A stretch of DNA of 64,000 bases from Lachnospiraceae bacterium A2 (GTDB lineage: Bacteria; Bacillota; Clostridia; Lachnospirales; Lachnospiraceae): contig KE159636.1 in assembly GCA_000403315.2 (NCBI GenBank), positions 120,544 to 184,543 of the forward strand, in the 5' to 3' direction. Positions 25,752 to 34,918 of this stretch are shown one piece after another (the first letter of the stretch is position 1; the number at the start of each line of letters is the position of its first letter). The position numbers and the translations under genes are program-made. The notes beneath the pieces were generated by a model. It worked only from the letters and a program-made list of their open reading frames with translations. It had not been told where the DNA came from and ran no database searches.

Positions 25752-26792
25752 ATGAAAAAGAAAATGATGTCGTTATTAATGGTTGGCGCTATGGCGGTTG
25801 GTATGCTGGCAGGCTGCGGCGGGGTGAAAACAGACAGCGAGGCGGCAAGCGAAGCAGCAGGAGGAAACGGGAAAGCAGATACAGCAACAGAAGCAGCAAC
25901 AGGGAAAAATGCATATTCCGATGAAATCAAAATCGGCTTCCTCCCAAATGTAATCGGCGATTCCTGCGCGGCTGCATGGGCAGAAGGCATGGAGTCCTAT
26001 TTAGGCAATTTCTCGAATGTTACGTTCAACGTATTTGACGGGAAAGCTTCTGTAGACACTGAAAATACCATTATGGAACAGATGATTAACGAAAATTATG
26101 ACGCGATTATCCTTCAGGCTACAGACGCCGCAGGGCTTGCAGCTTCTACGGATAAGGCAGAAGCAGCAGGGATCCCGGTAATTACCTGCAACCTGGATGC
26201 AGATACCGTACATACCGGCCTGGTAGCAGGCGTGGACACGGAAGCAGGCCAGCAGATTGCAGAACGGATTGGCGAAAGCCTTGGCGGCAAAGGCAAGGTA
26301 GTGATTATTTCCGCTACGCCAGGGGCAACGAAGGGTGAGAACATTGACAAAGGCTTCAAGGAAGTCCTTAAGGAAAAATATCCGGACATTGAGATCCTGG
26401 ATGAGCAGTCCGGCGAGTGGCTGACAGAAAATGCAAATACGGTTATGAACGATTTCCTTACAAAATATCAGGACATTGACGCCGTACTGTGCCACAATGA
26501 CGCAATGGCAGAGGGCGCGGCAGAAGCTGCCAAGGCTGCAAACAAAGAAATCCAGATTTGGGGCGTAGACGGGGAATCCAAGATGCTGGACTATATTGAA
26601 CAGGGCTTATGCACAGGCACAGTATACACAGACTGCCAGAAGCAGGGCGCAGCATGTGCACAGTTCTGCATGTATGCAATCGGTTCCGGCATTACTGCGA
26701 AAAACTTAAGCGCAACTCCTGTAGTAAAAATGGCTCCTATTGTTGTGACAAAAGAGAATTTATCTGAAATTACAGAGGATATGCGCTGGTAA
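25752..26792 (+). CDS. Sugar ABC transporter substrate-binding lipoprotein
   Basis: A 346-residue lipoprotein. It has a type II signal peptide with lipobox LAGC (Cys22), a low-complexity Ala/Glu/Thr linker (about 25-55) and then an RbsB-type periplasmic-binding-protein fold (IGFLPNVIGDSCAAAWAEGM, QMINENYDAIILQATD, DAVLCHNDAMAEGA, IWGVDG). It captures a sugar at the cell surface for the RbsA/RbsC-type transporter encoded downstream. The ligand is not identifiable, but neighbours point to a sugar acid or related compound. Confidence 0.93.
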   Translation: MKKKMMSLLMVGAMAVGMLAGCGGVKTDSEAASEAAGGNGKADTATEAATGKNAYSDEIKIGFLPNVIGDSCAAAWAEGMESYLGNFSNVTFNVFDGKASVDTENTIMEQMINENYDAIILQATDAAGLAASTDKAEAAGIPVITCNLDADTVHTGLVAGVDTEAGQQIAERIGESLGGKGKVVIISATPGATKGENIDKGFKEVLKEKYPDIEILDEQSGEWLTENANTVMNDFLTKYQDIDAVLCHNDAMAEGAAEAAKAANKEIQIWGVDGESKMLDYIEQGLCTGTVYTDCQKQGAACAQFCMYAIGSGITAKNLSATPVVKMAPIVVTKENLSEITEDMRW

Positions 26793-26818
26793 GGAACAAA
26801 ATCCCCTGATTGGGGGAA

Positions 26819-26872
26819 CTATCCCAGAGGGGCGCCCTCCCTTCTGGGATAGCATATGCGCAGGCGCATATT
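26819..26872 (+). promoter_or_regulatory. Intercistronic hairpins between binding protein and permease genes
   Basis: CTATCCCAGA (26819-26828) pairs with TCTGGGATAG (26843-26852), then a second stem ATGCGC/GCGCAT follows. No gene lies here. Such structures commonly attenuate transcription or protect the 5' message, so that the binding protein is made in excess over the membrane parts. Confidence 0.65.
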
Positions 26873-26888
26873 TTAGGAGGAAAAAGTT

Positions 26889-27890
26889 ATGAGGCAAGAA
26901 AACATGCGTCGGTTAATTTCCGTTGCATCCTTGGTGATTCTGGCGTTGGTCTTCGGATTTACCAGTAATGGTTTTTTTACAGCGACGAATATTTTAAGTA
27001 TCTTACGTGAATGTGCGATTACAGGGATTATTGCAATCGGCGTTTCTTTTGTAATCATTACTGCCGGGATTGACTTGTCGACAGGTGCTATTGTGGGATT
27101 TGTCAGCATGTTATGTGCGAACCTTTTATATAACTACGCACTCCCAGCAGGGTTAGTCATGTTCATTTCTGTTCTGGCAGGCACAGTATGCGGCGTGCTG
27201 AATGGGTTTGTGGTTACAAAGCTGCGGGTGCCGGAATTTATTGCAACCCTGTCCACCCAGTATCTGTTCCGTTCCCTTGTATTTGTATTTGCCATCCGTG
27301 AGATGGGCGTAATTACAAATAAGAAAATCACAGACCCCGGCATCCTGATTATGGGCGGGAGCGTCAATGGGGTTTACCTTGTTACCATTACCTTTTTTGC
27401 CCTTGCAGTGATTGGGCAGGTGATCCTGAAAAAAACAAAACTTGGGACCTATATCTATGCCACGGGCGCAAACCGGAAATCTGCGGATTTATCCGGCATC
27501 AATACGGATAACGTGCGCTGGGCCGTATTTATCATTACAGGCTTTTTATGCGGGATTGCATCCATTTTTGAAATTGGGCGGATTGGGAGCGCTACGACGG
27601 ATTTAGGGACAGGGCTTGAATTTGAAGTGATCGCGGCAGTAGTTATCGGCGGCTGTGCATTTTCCGGCGGGCGCGGGGATATTTTCGGGACGGCGGTAGG
27701 CGCAATTTTCATGGCAGTGCTGCAAAATGGGATCCTGAAATATAACCTGCCTACAGCAGCGCAGCTTATTATCAAAGGTGTCGTTATCGTGGCGATGATT
27801 GTGTTTGACTCTGTATATAACCAATATATGCAGAAGCGCATCCATCAGAAAGCCAGCGAGGAGGCACAGGCGGCAGGAGGTGAAGCGTAA
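26889..27890 (+). CDS. Sugar ABC transporter permease (RbsC-like), first copy
   Basis: A 333-residue protein with 8-10 hydrophobic helices. Family marks are GIDLSTGAIVGF, a typical ITAGIDLS segment (about 57-64), and the C-terminal GGCAFSGGRGDIFGTAVGA loop that docks with the ATPase. AGGAGG lies ahead of the ATG. Its stop overlaps the ATPase start by one base. It differs from the second permease at 29442, so the channel is probably a heterodimer. Confidence 0.93.
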   Translation: MRQENMRRLISVASLVILALVFGFTSNGFFTATNILSILRECAITGIIAIGVSFVIITAGIDLSTGAIVGFVSMLCANLLYNYALPAGLVMFISVLAGTVCGVLNGFVVTKLRVPEFIATLSTQYLFRSLVFVFAIREMGVITNKKITDPGILIMGGSVNGVYLVTITFFALAVIGQVILKKTKLGTYIYATGANRKSADLSGINTDNVRWAVFIITGFLCGIASIFEIGRIGSATTDLGTGLEFEVIAAVVIGGCAFSGGRGDIFGTAVGAIFMAVLQNGILKYNLPTAAQLIIKGVVIVAMIVFDSVYNQYMQKRIHQKASEEAQAAGGEA

Positions 27891-29449
27891 TGCCTGCATT
27901 ATTGGAAATGAAAGAGATCGAGAAAAGCTTCAATGGTTCCCCCGTGCTGAAAAAAGTGAATTTTTCGGTAGAACCCGGGGAAGTCCATGCGCTGATGGGG
28001 GAAAACGGCGCGGGGAAATCTACCCTGATTAAGATTCTTACCGGCATTTACCCCAAAGACGGCGGGCAGATTTACTGGAATGGGGAACCCGTTTCCGTGG
28101 AACACAGGAAGGATGCAACAAGCCTTGGCATTGGCGTAATCTATCAGGAATTAAGCTTAATTCCCACCCTGACTGTCATGCAGAATGTAATGCTTGGGAA
28201 AGAGCAGAGCAAATTTGGCTTTGTCAGCGCCAGGAAAATGAAACAGAAAGTAGCGGGGCTGATTGAAAAATATGGGTTCCATGTGAGGGCGGACGAGGTG
28301 GTGGAAACCCTGACGATCGCCCAGCGGCAGACTGTGGAAATTTTAAAGGCATTGAGTGAAGAATCCAAGCTGATTATTATGGACGAGCCTACGGCGTCCT
28401 TAAGCGCCAAGGAATCGGACGCGCTGTTTGGGATTATTGAGCAGCTCCGCAGGGACGGCGTAAGCGTAATTTACATTTCCCACCGCCTGGAGGAGGTGTA
28501 CCGCCTGTCCGACCGCCTGACAGTGCTGCGGGATGGCGTTACAGAAGCCGTGCTGGCAAAAGAGCAGATTATCCCTGCCGACGTGGTGCGGCTGATGATT
28601 GGGAAGGAATTAAGCGAAGCCACGGCTTCCAATAACCTGCGCACCTCGGATGCGCCGGTAAGGCTTAAGGTAGGGAACCTGTGCAAAAAAGGCGTGTTCC
28701 ACGATATCAGCTTTGAAATCCATGAAGGGGAAATCGTAGGCTTTGCAGGGCTGGTAGGAGCTGGGCGGACGGAAGTCATGCGCTGCATTTACGGCGCGGA
28801 CCCTTATGACAGCGGCACGGTGGAATTTGAAGGGAAGCCTTTGGCAAAACAGATTACGAAAAATATTGCCAACGGGTTCGGCTTTGTCCCGGAGGACCGC
28901 CGGAACCAGGGGTTTACCCCGCTTCTTTCCATTGAGAAAAATGTCGCCCTGACAAATTATGACACGCTGGCAGCCGGGGGCTTTGTAAAGGCGGCGGCAG
29001 AGAAAAAACTGGGGGTTGAGATGGTGGGCAGGCTTGCCATTAAGCCCGGGGATTCCCAGATTCCGGTGGGGAACCTTTCCGGGGGCAACCAGCAGAAGGC
29101 AGTCCTTGCAAAATGGCTGAGCCGCGGCCTGAAACTATTGATTATTGACGAGCCTACCGCGGGCATTGACATTGGGGCAAAGGATGAAATCTATAAAATA
29201 CTTGAAAACCTGGCAGAAAACGGGACTTCCGTCATTATGGTTTCCTCTGACCTGCAGGAACTGCTCCGGGTTTCCCAGCGGATTGTCGTTATGCGGAAAG
29301 GGGAAATCTTTACGGAGTTTTCTTCCGGCAGGATTACGCAGGAGGACGTGCTGATGGCGGAGTCAGGAATCCTTACAAGTGGGGCAAAAGGCGGCGCCCC
29401 GCAGGGTGAAGAGGGAACTGTTGCAAAGGAGGGCGGGACAAATGGATAA
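27890..29449 (+). CDS. Sugar ABC transporter ATP-binding protein (RbsA-like)
   Basis: A 519-residue tandem ATPase. The first nucleotide domain has Walker A GENGAGKSTL, an altered signature region (TIAQRQTVEIL) and Walker B LIIMDEPTASL. The second has a degenerate Walker A (GLVGAGRTEVM), a good signature (LSGGNQQKAVLAKWL) and Walker B LLIIDEPTAGID. This asymmetry is normal for RbsA/MglA proteins. It ends with a Gly-rich tail and overlaps the next permease gene by 8 bases. Confidence 0.95.
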   Translation: MPALLEMKEIEKSFNGSPVLKKVNFSVEPGEVHALMGENGAGKSTLIKILTGIYPKDGGQIYWNGEPVSVEHRKDATSLGIGVIYQELSLIPTLTVMQNVMLGKEQSKFGFVSARKMKQKVAGLIEKYGFHVRADEVVETLTIAQRQTVEILKALSEESKLIIMDEPTASLSAKESDALFGIIEQLRRDGVSVIYISHRLEEVYRLSDRLTVLRDGVTEAVLAKEQIIPADVVRLMIGKELSEATASNNLRTSDAPVRLKVGNLCKKGVFHDISFEIHEGEIVGFAGLVGAGRTEVMRCIYGADPYDSGTVEFEGKPLAKQITKNIANGFGFVPEDRRNQGFTPLLSIEKNVALTNYDTLAAGGFVKAAAEKKLGVEMVGRLAIKPGDSQIPVGNLSGGNQQKAVLAKWLSRGLKLLIIDEPTAGIDIGAKDEIYKILENLAENGTSVIMVSSDLQELLRVSQRIVVMRKGEIFTEFSSGRITQEDVLMAESGILTSGAKGGAPQGEEGTVAKEGGTNG

Positions 29450-30458
29450 GAAACCAGACATCAGAAAAATACTTGGAAAGTCCCAGAGAATATGGATTCT
29501 GGCTGCTGTCATGCTGGTCCTTACGCTGCTCCAGCCGGGAGTATTCTTAACAGGCGCAAATATGAAAAGCATCCTTTTATCCATTTCCGTGTATGGGATT
29601 ATGGTCTGCGGGACAATTTTCCCTATCCTCCTTGGCGGGATTGATTTGTCTGTGGGGGCGGTGGCTGCGGCTGCCGGGGCTTTTACCGTAACCTGGATTG
29701 TGGACCATGGATTTACGGACGGCGCAGTTGCCGTGGGCGTCCTTGGGGGGCTGTTCCTTGGGGCGGCAGTCGGCATGGTCCATGGGGTGATTGTGACCCA
29801 GTTTTCCGTTCCCCCATTCCTGATTACGCTGGCTACCCAGAACATCGTCTATGGAGTTGCCCAGCTTTTGACAGAAAATAATGTCATTGCATGCATGGAG
29901 CCGGCGTCCTTTGCATTTCTTGGCGGCGGAAGGCTGCTGGGGGTTCCGTTTTCCATTTGGATTATGATGATTATGGCGGTGATTTCCTATATTATTTTGG
30001 GCAAAACCGTATTTGGCCGGAATGTCTATGCCGTAGGTGGGAATGCGGAAGCCTGCCGGCTGTCCGGCGTCAGGAGCCGGCTGGTGATTATTATGTCCTA
30101 TGTAGCGTCCGGCCTGACAGCGGCTTTGTCCGGGATTGTCCTTGCAAGCATGAACCGGCAGGCCATTGCCAAAGCAGCCCAAGGCTATGACAATTATGTG
30201 CTGACGGCGCTGGTTGTAGGCGGTGCATCCCTGATGGGCGGGGAAGGCTCCATCCAGGGGGCTATTTGGGGCGCATTCCTTGTAGGCGTGATTTCCAACG
30301 GCCTGCGGCTGGTAGGGGTTGCTTCTGATTACCATGGGGTTGTAAAATGCGTGGTAATTTTGGCTGCGGTTGCCCTTGACGCCCATGTCAGGTACAAAAA
30401 GAGCGGCCTGCAGAAAACCAGCCCCTTCTTTAAGAAAAAAGAAAAAGCGAAGGCGTAA
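29442..30458 (+). CDS. Sugar ABC transporter permease (RbsC-like), second copy
   Basis: A 338-residue multi-helix permease with the GGIDLSVGAVAAAAGAF segment (about 64-80), a GGNAEACRLSGV loop and a C-terminal GGASLMGGEGSIQGAIWGA loop. I start it at MDKKPDIRK with AGGAGGG before it; the frame is open further back inside the ATPase gene. It ends in a lysine-rich tail and closes the transporter part of the operon. Confidence 0.93.
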   Translation: MDKKPDIRKILGKSQRIWILAAVMLVLTLLQPGVFLTGANMKSILLSISVYGIMVCGTIFPILLGGIDLSVGAVAAAAGAFTVTWIVDHGFTDGAVAVGVLGGLFLGAAVGMVHGVIVTQFSVPPFLITLATQNIVYGVAQLLTENNVIACMEPASFAFLGGGRLLGVPFSIWIMMIMAVISYIILGKTVFGRNVYAVGGNAEACRLSGVRSRLVIIMSYVASGLTAALSGIVLASMNRQAIAKAAQGYDNYVLTALVVGGASLMGGEGSIQGAIWGAFLVGVISNGLRLVGVASDYHGVVKCVVILAAVALDAHVRYKKSGLQKTSPFFKKKEKAKA

Positions 30459-30516
30459 ACGGCGGATGTTGGCAGGGACGCCATGTCCGGCAGCAAAGAA
30501 AAGGCGAGGGTAAGCG

Positions 30517-31437
30517 ATGAAAAAAATAGATGCGCACGTACATGTATTTGGAGTATTAAAGGGGTTCCGGGGGGAAGGGGAGCTGTACCCGCTGGGAAAT
30601 GGAAAAGCAAGGTGGGCAAACGGGCAGGTGGTGGAGATGATACCGCCGGGGCTGGGGGACTGCTCCTTTGAAACGGAGGCATGCTTCCAGTTCTTAAAGG
30701 AGAAAGGCATCGAAAAGGCAGTGCTTCTGCAGGGCAGCTTTTATGGGATTGACAATGAATATACGGCAGAAGCAGTCAGGCGCCATCCTGACATGTTTGT
30801 AGGGGCAGGCTCCTTTGACCCGTTTGCCCGGTATGCGGGGCAGATTTATGACAGGCTCACCCACGAACTGGGATTTAAAATTATGAAGTTTGAAGTCAGC
30901 AGCGGGGGCGGGTTTATGTCCTACCACCCAACCTTTGACATTGCAGAAGTATTTTCCCCTATTGCCGCAAAATGCGAAAAGAACGGGCAGGTGCTTGTGC
31001 TGGATATCGGAAGCCCGGGCATGGGCAGCTTCCAGCCGGAGTCGGTGGCAAAGCTGGCGAAGGGATACCCGGAGCTGAATATTGTGGTCTGCCATCTCTT
31101 TGCGGCTGCCCCAGAGGATGCCCAAGGGGAGCAGTTTGAGTACTTTAAGCAAAGCTTAGCTATGCTTGCGCTGCCAAATGTATATTTTGACCTTGCAGCA
31201 GTGCCCTTTAATGTCTGGCCGCAGGCTTACCCTTACCCTGCAGGGCTGCGTTTTATTGAAACGGCAAAGGGGATTGTAGGGGCCGATAAGCTGATGTGGG
31301 GGACGGACCTGCCATCGGTGCTGTTTAAAAGTACCTATGGGCAATTGTCAGAATATATTGAAGAAAGCGGGATTTTTACGGAAGGAGAACTGGGGCAGGT
31401 ATTTTACCAGAATGCATACAAGGTTTACTTCCAGTAA
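30517..31437 (+). CDS. Amidohydrolase-family (Amidohydro_2) hydrolase
   Basis: A 306-residue TIM-barrel protein. The N-terminal HxH is in DAHVHVFG (His7, His9) and a late Asp lies in MWGTDLPSV. The Amidohydro_2 group includes sugar-lactone hydrolases and 2-pyrone dicarboxylate hydrolases. It is encoded straight after the sugar importer and before an UlaG-like gene, so lactone opening is the most attractive role, but that is inference. Confidence 0.82.
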   Translation: MKKIDAHVHVFGVLKGFRGEGELYPLGNGKARWANGQVVEMIPPGLGDCSFETEACFQFLKEKGIEKAVLLQGSFYGIDNEYTAEAVRRHPDMFVGAGSFDPFARYAGQIYDRLTHELGFKIMKFEVSSGGGFMSYHPTFDIAEVFSPIAAKCEKNGQVLVLDIGSPGMGSFQPESVAKLAKGYPELNIVVCHLFAAAPEDAQGEQFEYFKQSLAMLALPNVYFDLAAVPFNVWPQAYPYPAGLRFIETAKGIVGADKLMWGTDLPSVLFKSTYGQLSEYIEESGIFTEGELGQVFYQNAYKVYFQ

Positions 31438-31484
31438 GAGATTCAGGCGGCGGAAGCATTTTAGGGAAATTTTGGAGGTAATGT

Positions 31485-32288
31485 ATGAAATTTATGGATA
31501 AGCTGAATAACTGCCGCCCTGCGCCGGGCCAGCTAGGGATCTTCTGGCTGGGGCAGGCAGGGTTCCTTTTGAAAAACAGCAAAGGGGAGCTTTTGGCTGT
31601 GGACCCTTACCTTTCCCATGGGGTAGAGCGGATTTGCGGCCTGAAACGGTTAATGATGCCAGTGATGGAACCGGAAGAACTAAACCCGGACTGCCTGCTG
31701 GTAAGCCACCATGATGAGGACCATCTGGACCTGGACATCATCCCAGGGGTTTTGAGCCGGAACCCCAATGCCAAGCTGTTTGGGCCCTCCACCGTGTGCA
31801 GGATGTGCAGGGATGCAGGGATAAGCCAGGGGCAGCTTGTAGAATTTAATGAGGGGGCGAAAGGGTCCTGGGGCGGGTTTGGCCTGGAAGCTGTGTTTGC
31901 AGACCATGGCGACCATGCAAAAGACGCCATTGGCATGGTAGTAAGGGCGGAAGGGCATCTCCTGTATTTTTCTGGGGATACCTCCTACCAGTGCGACCGG
32001 ATGAAGTATGCGGCAAGCCTTGGGGCGGATATCCTGATCGTCCCCATTAATGGGGAATATGGGAACATGAATGCCTGTGAAGCCGTGGATTTGGTGAACC
32101 TTGTAAAACCAAAGCTTACTATCCCAAGCCATTTTTGGACCTTTATCCGGCATGGGGGAGACCCATATTTATTTGACCGGGAAATGCGCTTAGAAGCGCC
32201 GGGTTTGGATTTTTATTTTATGTGCCAGGGGGAGATGCTCCTCTGGGATGGGAAGATTGTAACAGAATCAAATCCCCCATCCCATTAA
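31485..32288 (+). CDS. Metallo-beta-lactamase-fold hydrolase, UlaG-like
   Basis: A 267-residue MBL-fold protein. The metal motif SHHDEDHLD (74-82) is the UlaG-type variant of HxHxDH, with further metal ligands in FADHGDH and FSGDTSYQCD. UlaG hydrolyses L-ascorbate-6-phosphate lactone. Here no ascorbate PTS is near, and the neighbours are sugar-acid enzymes, so a different lactone or phosphoester is possible. It appears to close the importer operon; a GGACTTTGCA/TGCAAAGTCC hairpin at about 32322-32346 lies after it. Confidence 0.85.
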   Translation: MKFMDKLNNCRPAPGQLGIFWLGQAGFLLKNSKGELLAVDPYLSHGVERICGLKRLMMPVMEPEELNPDCLLVSHHDEDHLDLDIIPGVLSRNPNAKLFGPSTVCRMCRDAGISQGQLVEFNEGAKGSWGGFGLEAVFADHGDHAKDAIGMVVRAEGHLLYFSGDTSYQCDRMKYAASLGADILIVPINGEYGNMNACEAVDLVNLVKPKLTIPSHFWTFIRHGGDPYLFDREMRLEAPGLDFYFMCQGEMLLWDGKIVTESNPPSH

Positions 32289-32382
32289 TGCCGGAATAGC
32301 AAGGCTGCTGTTCACATAGGACTTTGCATTCACTGCAAAGTCCGTAAGAAAGCCATCCCAGAGATAAATAATTCCAAAATAC

Positions 32383-32412
32383 TTGCAGTTGGCAGCCAGG
32401 ATGTTGTATACT
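32383..32412 (+). promoter_or_regulatory. Putative promoter with GTTGTATAC half-site before the second GntR gene
   Basis: TTGCAG (32383-32388), 18 bases, TATACT (32407-32412). GTTGTATAC (32403-32411) overlaps the -10 and equals one arm of the operator at 33525-33548, which suggests autoregulation. Confidence 0.5.
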
Positions 32413-32514
32413 TAAAATAGTGCGTGCCAATGGCAGGAGCTGCAAGGCATTGCCCGCGTGAGCGCTGGCAGCCGCAGGCCATGGCAGAGCAATTTGGAAT
32501 AGGGTGGATGAGGG

Positions 32515-33168
32515 ATGGCAAAAGAAACTCTTAAGCAGCAGGCATACCATATTATCAAGGATAAAATTATTTCCTGTGAATATTTGCCGAATACATTGCT
32601 GAATGAAGAAAAATTAAGGGAAGAAGTACACGCAAGCAGGACCCCGGTGCGGGATGCGCTCAGCAGGCTGGAGCAGGAGAACCTGATTCAGATTCTGCCC
32701 AAAAAGGGGATTATGGTTGCGCCGCTGTCTATCCGGGAAATTAATATGATTTACGAGGCGCGGATGCTGATAGAGCCATATGCAGTAGAAAATTATGGGG
32801 AGCGGATTCTGGGAAAGCGCCTGCAGTATTTCCGGGGGATGTTTCAGGGGCAGAAGCAGAAGGGCAGTATGCGGGCGTTTTACGAAGTGGACAATGAATT
32901 CCACCAGGAATTTATCGATGCCACAGAAAACGATTATTTCCGGAATATGTACGAGCGCATTTTTAACCAGAACTGCCGGCTGCGGATTCTTTCAGGGGTA
33001 AAAAGCGAAAGCCGGATTGCCGAAACCAAGGTGGAGCACTTTAAGATTGTAGAATCCTGCATGGAGAAGGACTGGGGCGGGGCGGCGGCGGCTATGCGTG
33101 AGCACCTGTCCTGCTCAAAGCGGGCTTCTTTTGAAGCGATTCTGGAAAAGCAGGATATGATTCTATAG
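32515..33168 (+). CDS. GntR-family regulator with FCD domain
   Basis: A 217-residue regulator. The winged helix (about 5-72) has LNEEKLREEVHASRTPVRDALSRLEQE and the KKGIMVAPL wing. The FCD domain has DNEFHQEFIDATEN and the His of VEHFKIVE. It stands alone between the importer operon and the galactonate operon. A 24-base palindrome overlapping the promoter of the latter, and a half-site in its own promoter, make it the likely repressor of the pathway at 33.5-39 kb. Confidence 0.9.
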   Translation: MAKETLKQQAYHIIKDKIISCEYLPNTLLNEEKLREEVHASRTPVRDALSRLEQENLIQILPKKGIMVAPLSIREINMIYEARMLIEPYAVENYGERILGKRLQYFRGMFQGQKQKGSMRAFYEVDNEFHQEFIDATENDYFRNMYERIFNQNCRLRILSGVKSESRIAETKVEHFKIVESCMEKDWGGAAAAMREHLSCSKRASFEAILEKQDMIL

Positions 33169-33412
33169 CGCAGCTTTACATAATCTTCCGTCAGTACGAC
33201 AGCGAACTATATTTGATTTGCGTTTCCCAAGGAACTGTTTTGGACAGGTTTGCCATGTAAAACAACTTGGAATCCGTTATATCATATCGTGGATTTTGTT
33301 CATAGCAGACAAACAAATTTGAAAAGTTCGTTGTAGTACTGGAGCGTGTTAGGCAGCCGTTAGGGGGATTGGATATTTGGCCGCCGGGAATAGGGTCGGA
33401 GGGGAACGAAAC

Positions 33413-33436
33413 AGGCTGGAGAGCCTTCTTTTTTTG
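33413..33436 (+). terminator. Short hairpin with T tract after the GntR gene
   Basis: AGGCT (33413-33417), loop GGAG, AGCCT, then TCTTTTTTT. The stem is short. The rest of the gap 33169-33510 shows no gene I can support. Confidence 0.5.
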
Positions 33437-33510
33437 GGTAATTTTTTACCAAAATTTCAAAAGCAAATCTAGTAAATTTATCTAAAATTATGATATCTTC
33501 CCAAAAAGAA

Positions 33511-33548
33511 TTGAAAAAAATATTGTTGTACATTATAATGTATACAAC
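33511..33548 (+). promoter_or_regulatory. Sigma-A promoter overlapped by a palindromic operator
   Basis: TTGAAA (33511-33516), 17 bases, TATAAT (33534-33539). Arms GTTGTA (33525-33530) and TACAAC (33543-33548) flank a central palindrome CATTATAATG, so the operator covers the spacer and -10. GntR/FCD regulators often bind TTGTATACAA-like sites. Confidence 0.85.
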
Positions 33549-33574
33549 ACTTAGTACAATACAGGGAGGATGTT

Positions 33575-34858
33575 ATGAAAAAAAGGCCAGTTGTAGCAGA
33601 TTTGGTAAGTAAACAGCCCCTTCCCAGGATGTTCCAAATCCGCCAGAAATTCAGGCGGGAACGGATCCCGCCGGAAGATATCCCAGCCACTATAGAACGT
33701 CTTTTGAGGGAAGAAAAATTTATTTCCCAGATCAGGCCGGGGATGCGGGTTGCAATTACGGCAGGCTCGCGGGGCATTGCAAATGTAGCCCTGATTACCA
33801 GGTGCATTGCGGAGTTTGTGAAACAGATGGGCGCGGATCCATTTGTGGTGCCGGCTATGGGGAGCCACGGGGGCGCCACGGCAGAGGGGCAGGCAGAAAT
33901 CCTCCGCAGTTATGGGATTACGGAAGAATATATTGGCTGCCCGGTGCGTTCCTCCATGGAAGTGAAAAAAATTGGGACCAATGCGGAGGGGATGGACGTT
34001 TTCATAGACCGTTATGCGGCGGAAGCAGACGGGATTATCGTAAGCTGCCGGATAAAGCCCCACACTGCATTCCGCGGGCCTTATGAGAGCGGGATTATGA
34101 AAATGATGGCAATAGGCCTTGGAAAGCAGCATGGCGCCAAAGTCTGCCATGAGGCAGGGTTCGGGCAGATGGCAAAATATGTGCCGATGTTTGGGCGGGC
34201 AATTTTAAAACATGCGCCAGTGCTTTTTGCGGTAGCCACCATAGAAAATGCTTATGATGAAACGGCAAAGCTGGTGGCGGTAAATGCAGACGAGGTGGAA
34301 GGGCAGGAGCCGTTGCTGCTAAAAGAAGCTGCCGCCCACATGCCTAAGATTTTGGTAGAGGAATGTGACGTGCTGGTGGTAGACCAAATCGGGAAAAATT
34401 TCAGCGGGGACGGCATGGACCCCAATATCACAGGCACCTTCTGCTCCCCGTATGCAAGCGGGGGGATCAAATCCCAGCGGGTGTGCGTGCTGGATTTAAG
34501 CCCACAGACCCATGGGAACGGGATTGGCTTAGGCTACGCCAGCGCAACGACGCAGCGCGTATTTAAAAAGCTGGATTTAGCGTCTATGTACCCCAATGCT
34601 ATTACCTGCACCGTCCTTGGCGGGGTGCGCATCCCCATTGTGATGGAGAGCGACAGGGAAGCCATCCAGGTCTGCGTGCAGACCTGCAACGGCATTGACA
34701 AGGCGTCCCCAAGGATTGTAAGGATCCCAAACAGCCTGCACATTGAGCATATCATGCTGTCAGAAGCTTACTTCCAAGCGGTGCAGGGCCATCCAGGCAT
34801 TGAGGTTTTGGGGGAGCCGGAGCACCTGCCTTTTGATGGGGCAGGGAACCTTTGGTAA
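33575..34858 (+). CDS. LarA-like racemase/epimerase family protein, second copy
   Basis: A 427-residue member of the lactate-racemase superfamily, only distantly similar to the one at 22064. Candidate active-site positions are SR (65-66), His98 in MGSHGG, His163 in KPHTAF and Lys176 in ESGIMKMMAIGLGK. Relatives interconvert 2-hydroxy acids with a nickel-pincer nucleotide. It is first in an operon with galactonate, tagaturonate and altronate enzymes, so epimerisation of an aldonate into that route is the simplest reading. GGGAGGA precedes the ATG. Confidence 0.78.
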   Translation: MKKRPVVADLVSKQPLPRMFQIRQKFRRERIPPEDIPATIERLLREEKFISQIRPGMRVAITAGSRGIANVALITRCIAEFVKQMGADPFVVPAMGSHGGATAEGQAEILRSYGITEEYIGCPVRSSMEVKKIGTNAEGMDVFIDRYAAEADGIIVSCRIKPHTAFRGPYESGIMKMMAIGLGKQHGAKVCHEAGFGQMAKYVPMFGRAILKHAPVLFAVATIENAYDETAKLVAVNADEVEGQEPLLLKEAAAHMPKILVEECDVLVVDQIGKNFSGDGMDPNITGTFCSPYASGGIKSQRVCVLDLSPQTHGNGIGLGYASATTQRVFKKLDLASMYPNAITCTVLGGVRIPIVMESDREAIQVCVQTCNGIDKASPRIVRIPNSLHIEHIMLSEAYFQAVQGHPGIEVLGEPEHLPFDGAGNLW

Positions 34859-34918
34859 GCCCGTATGTTATGTAAAGGCAGTTATATGGAATGAGATGAG
34901 AAAGGAAGTAAATGATTT

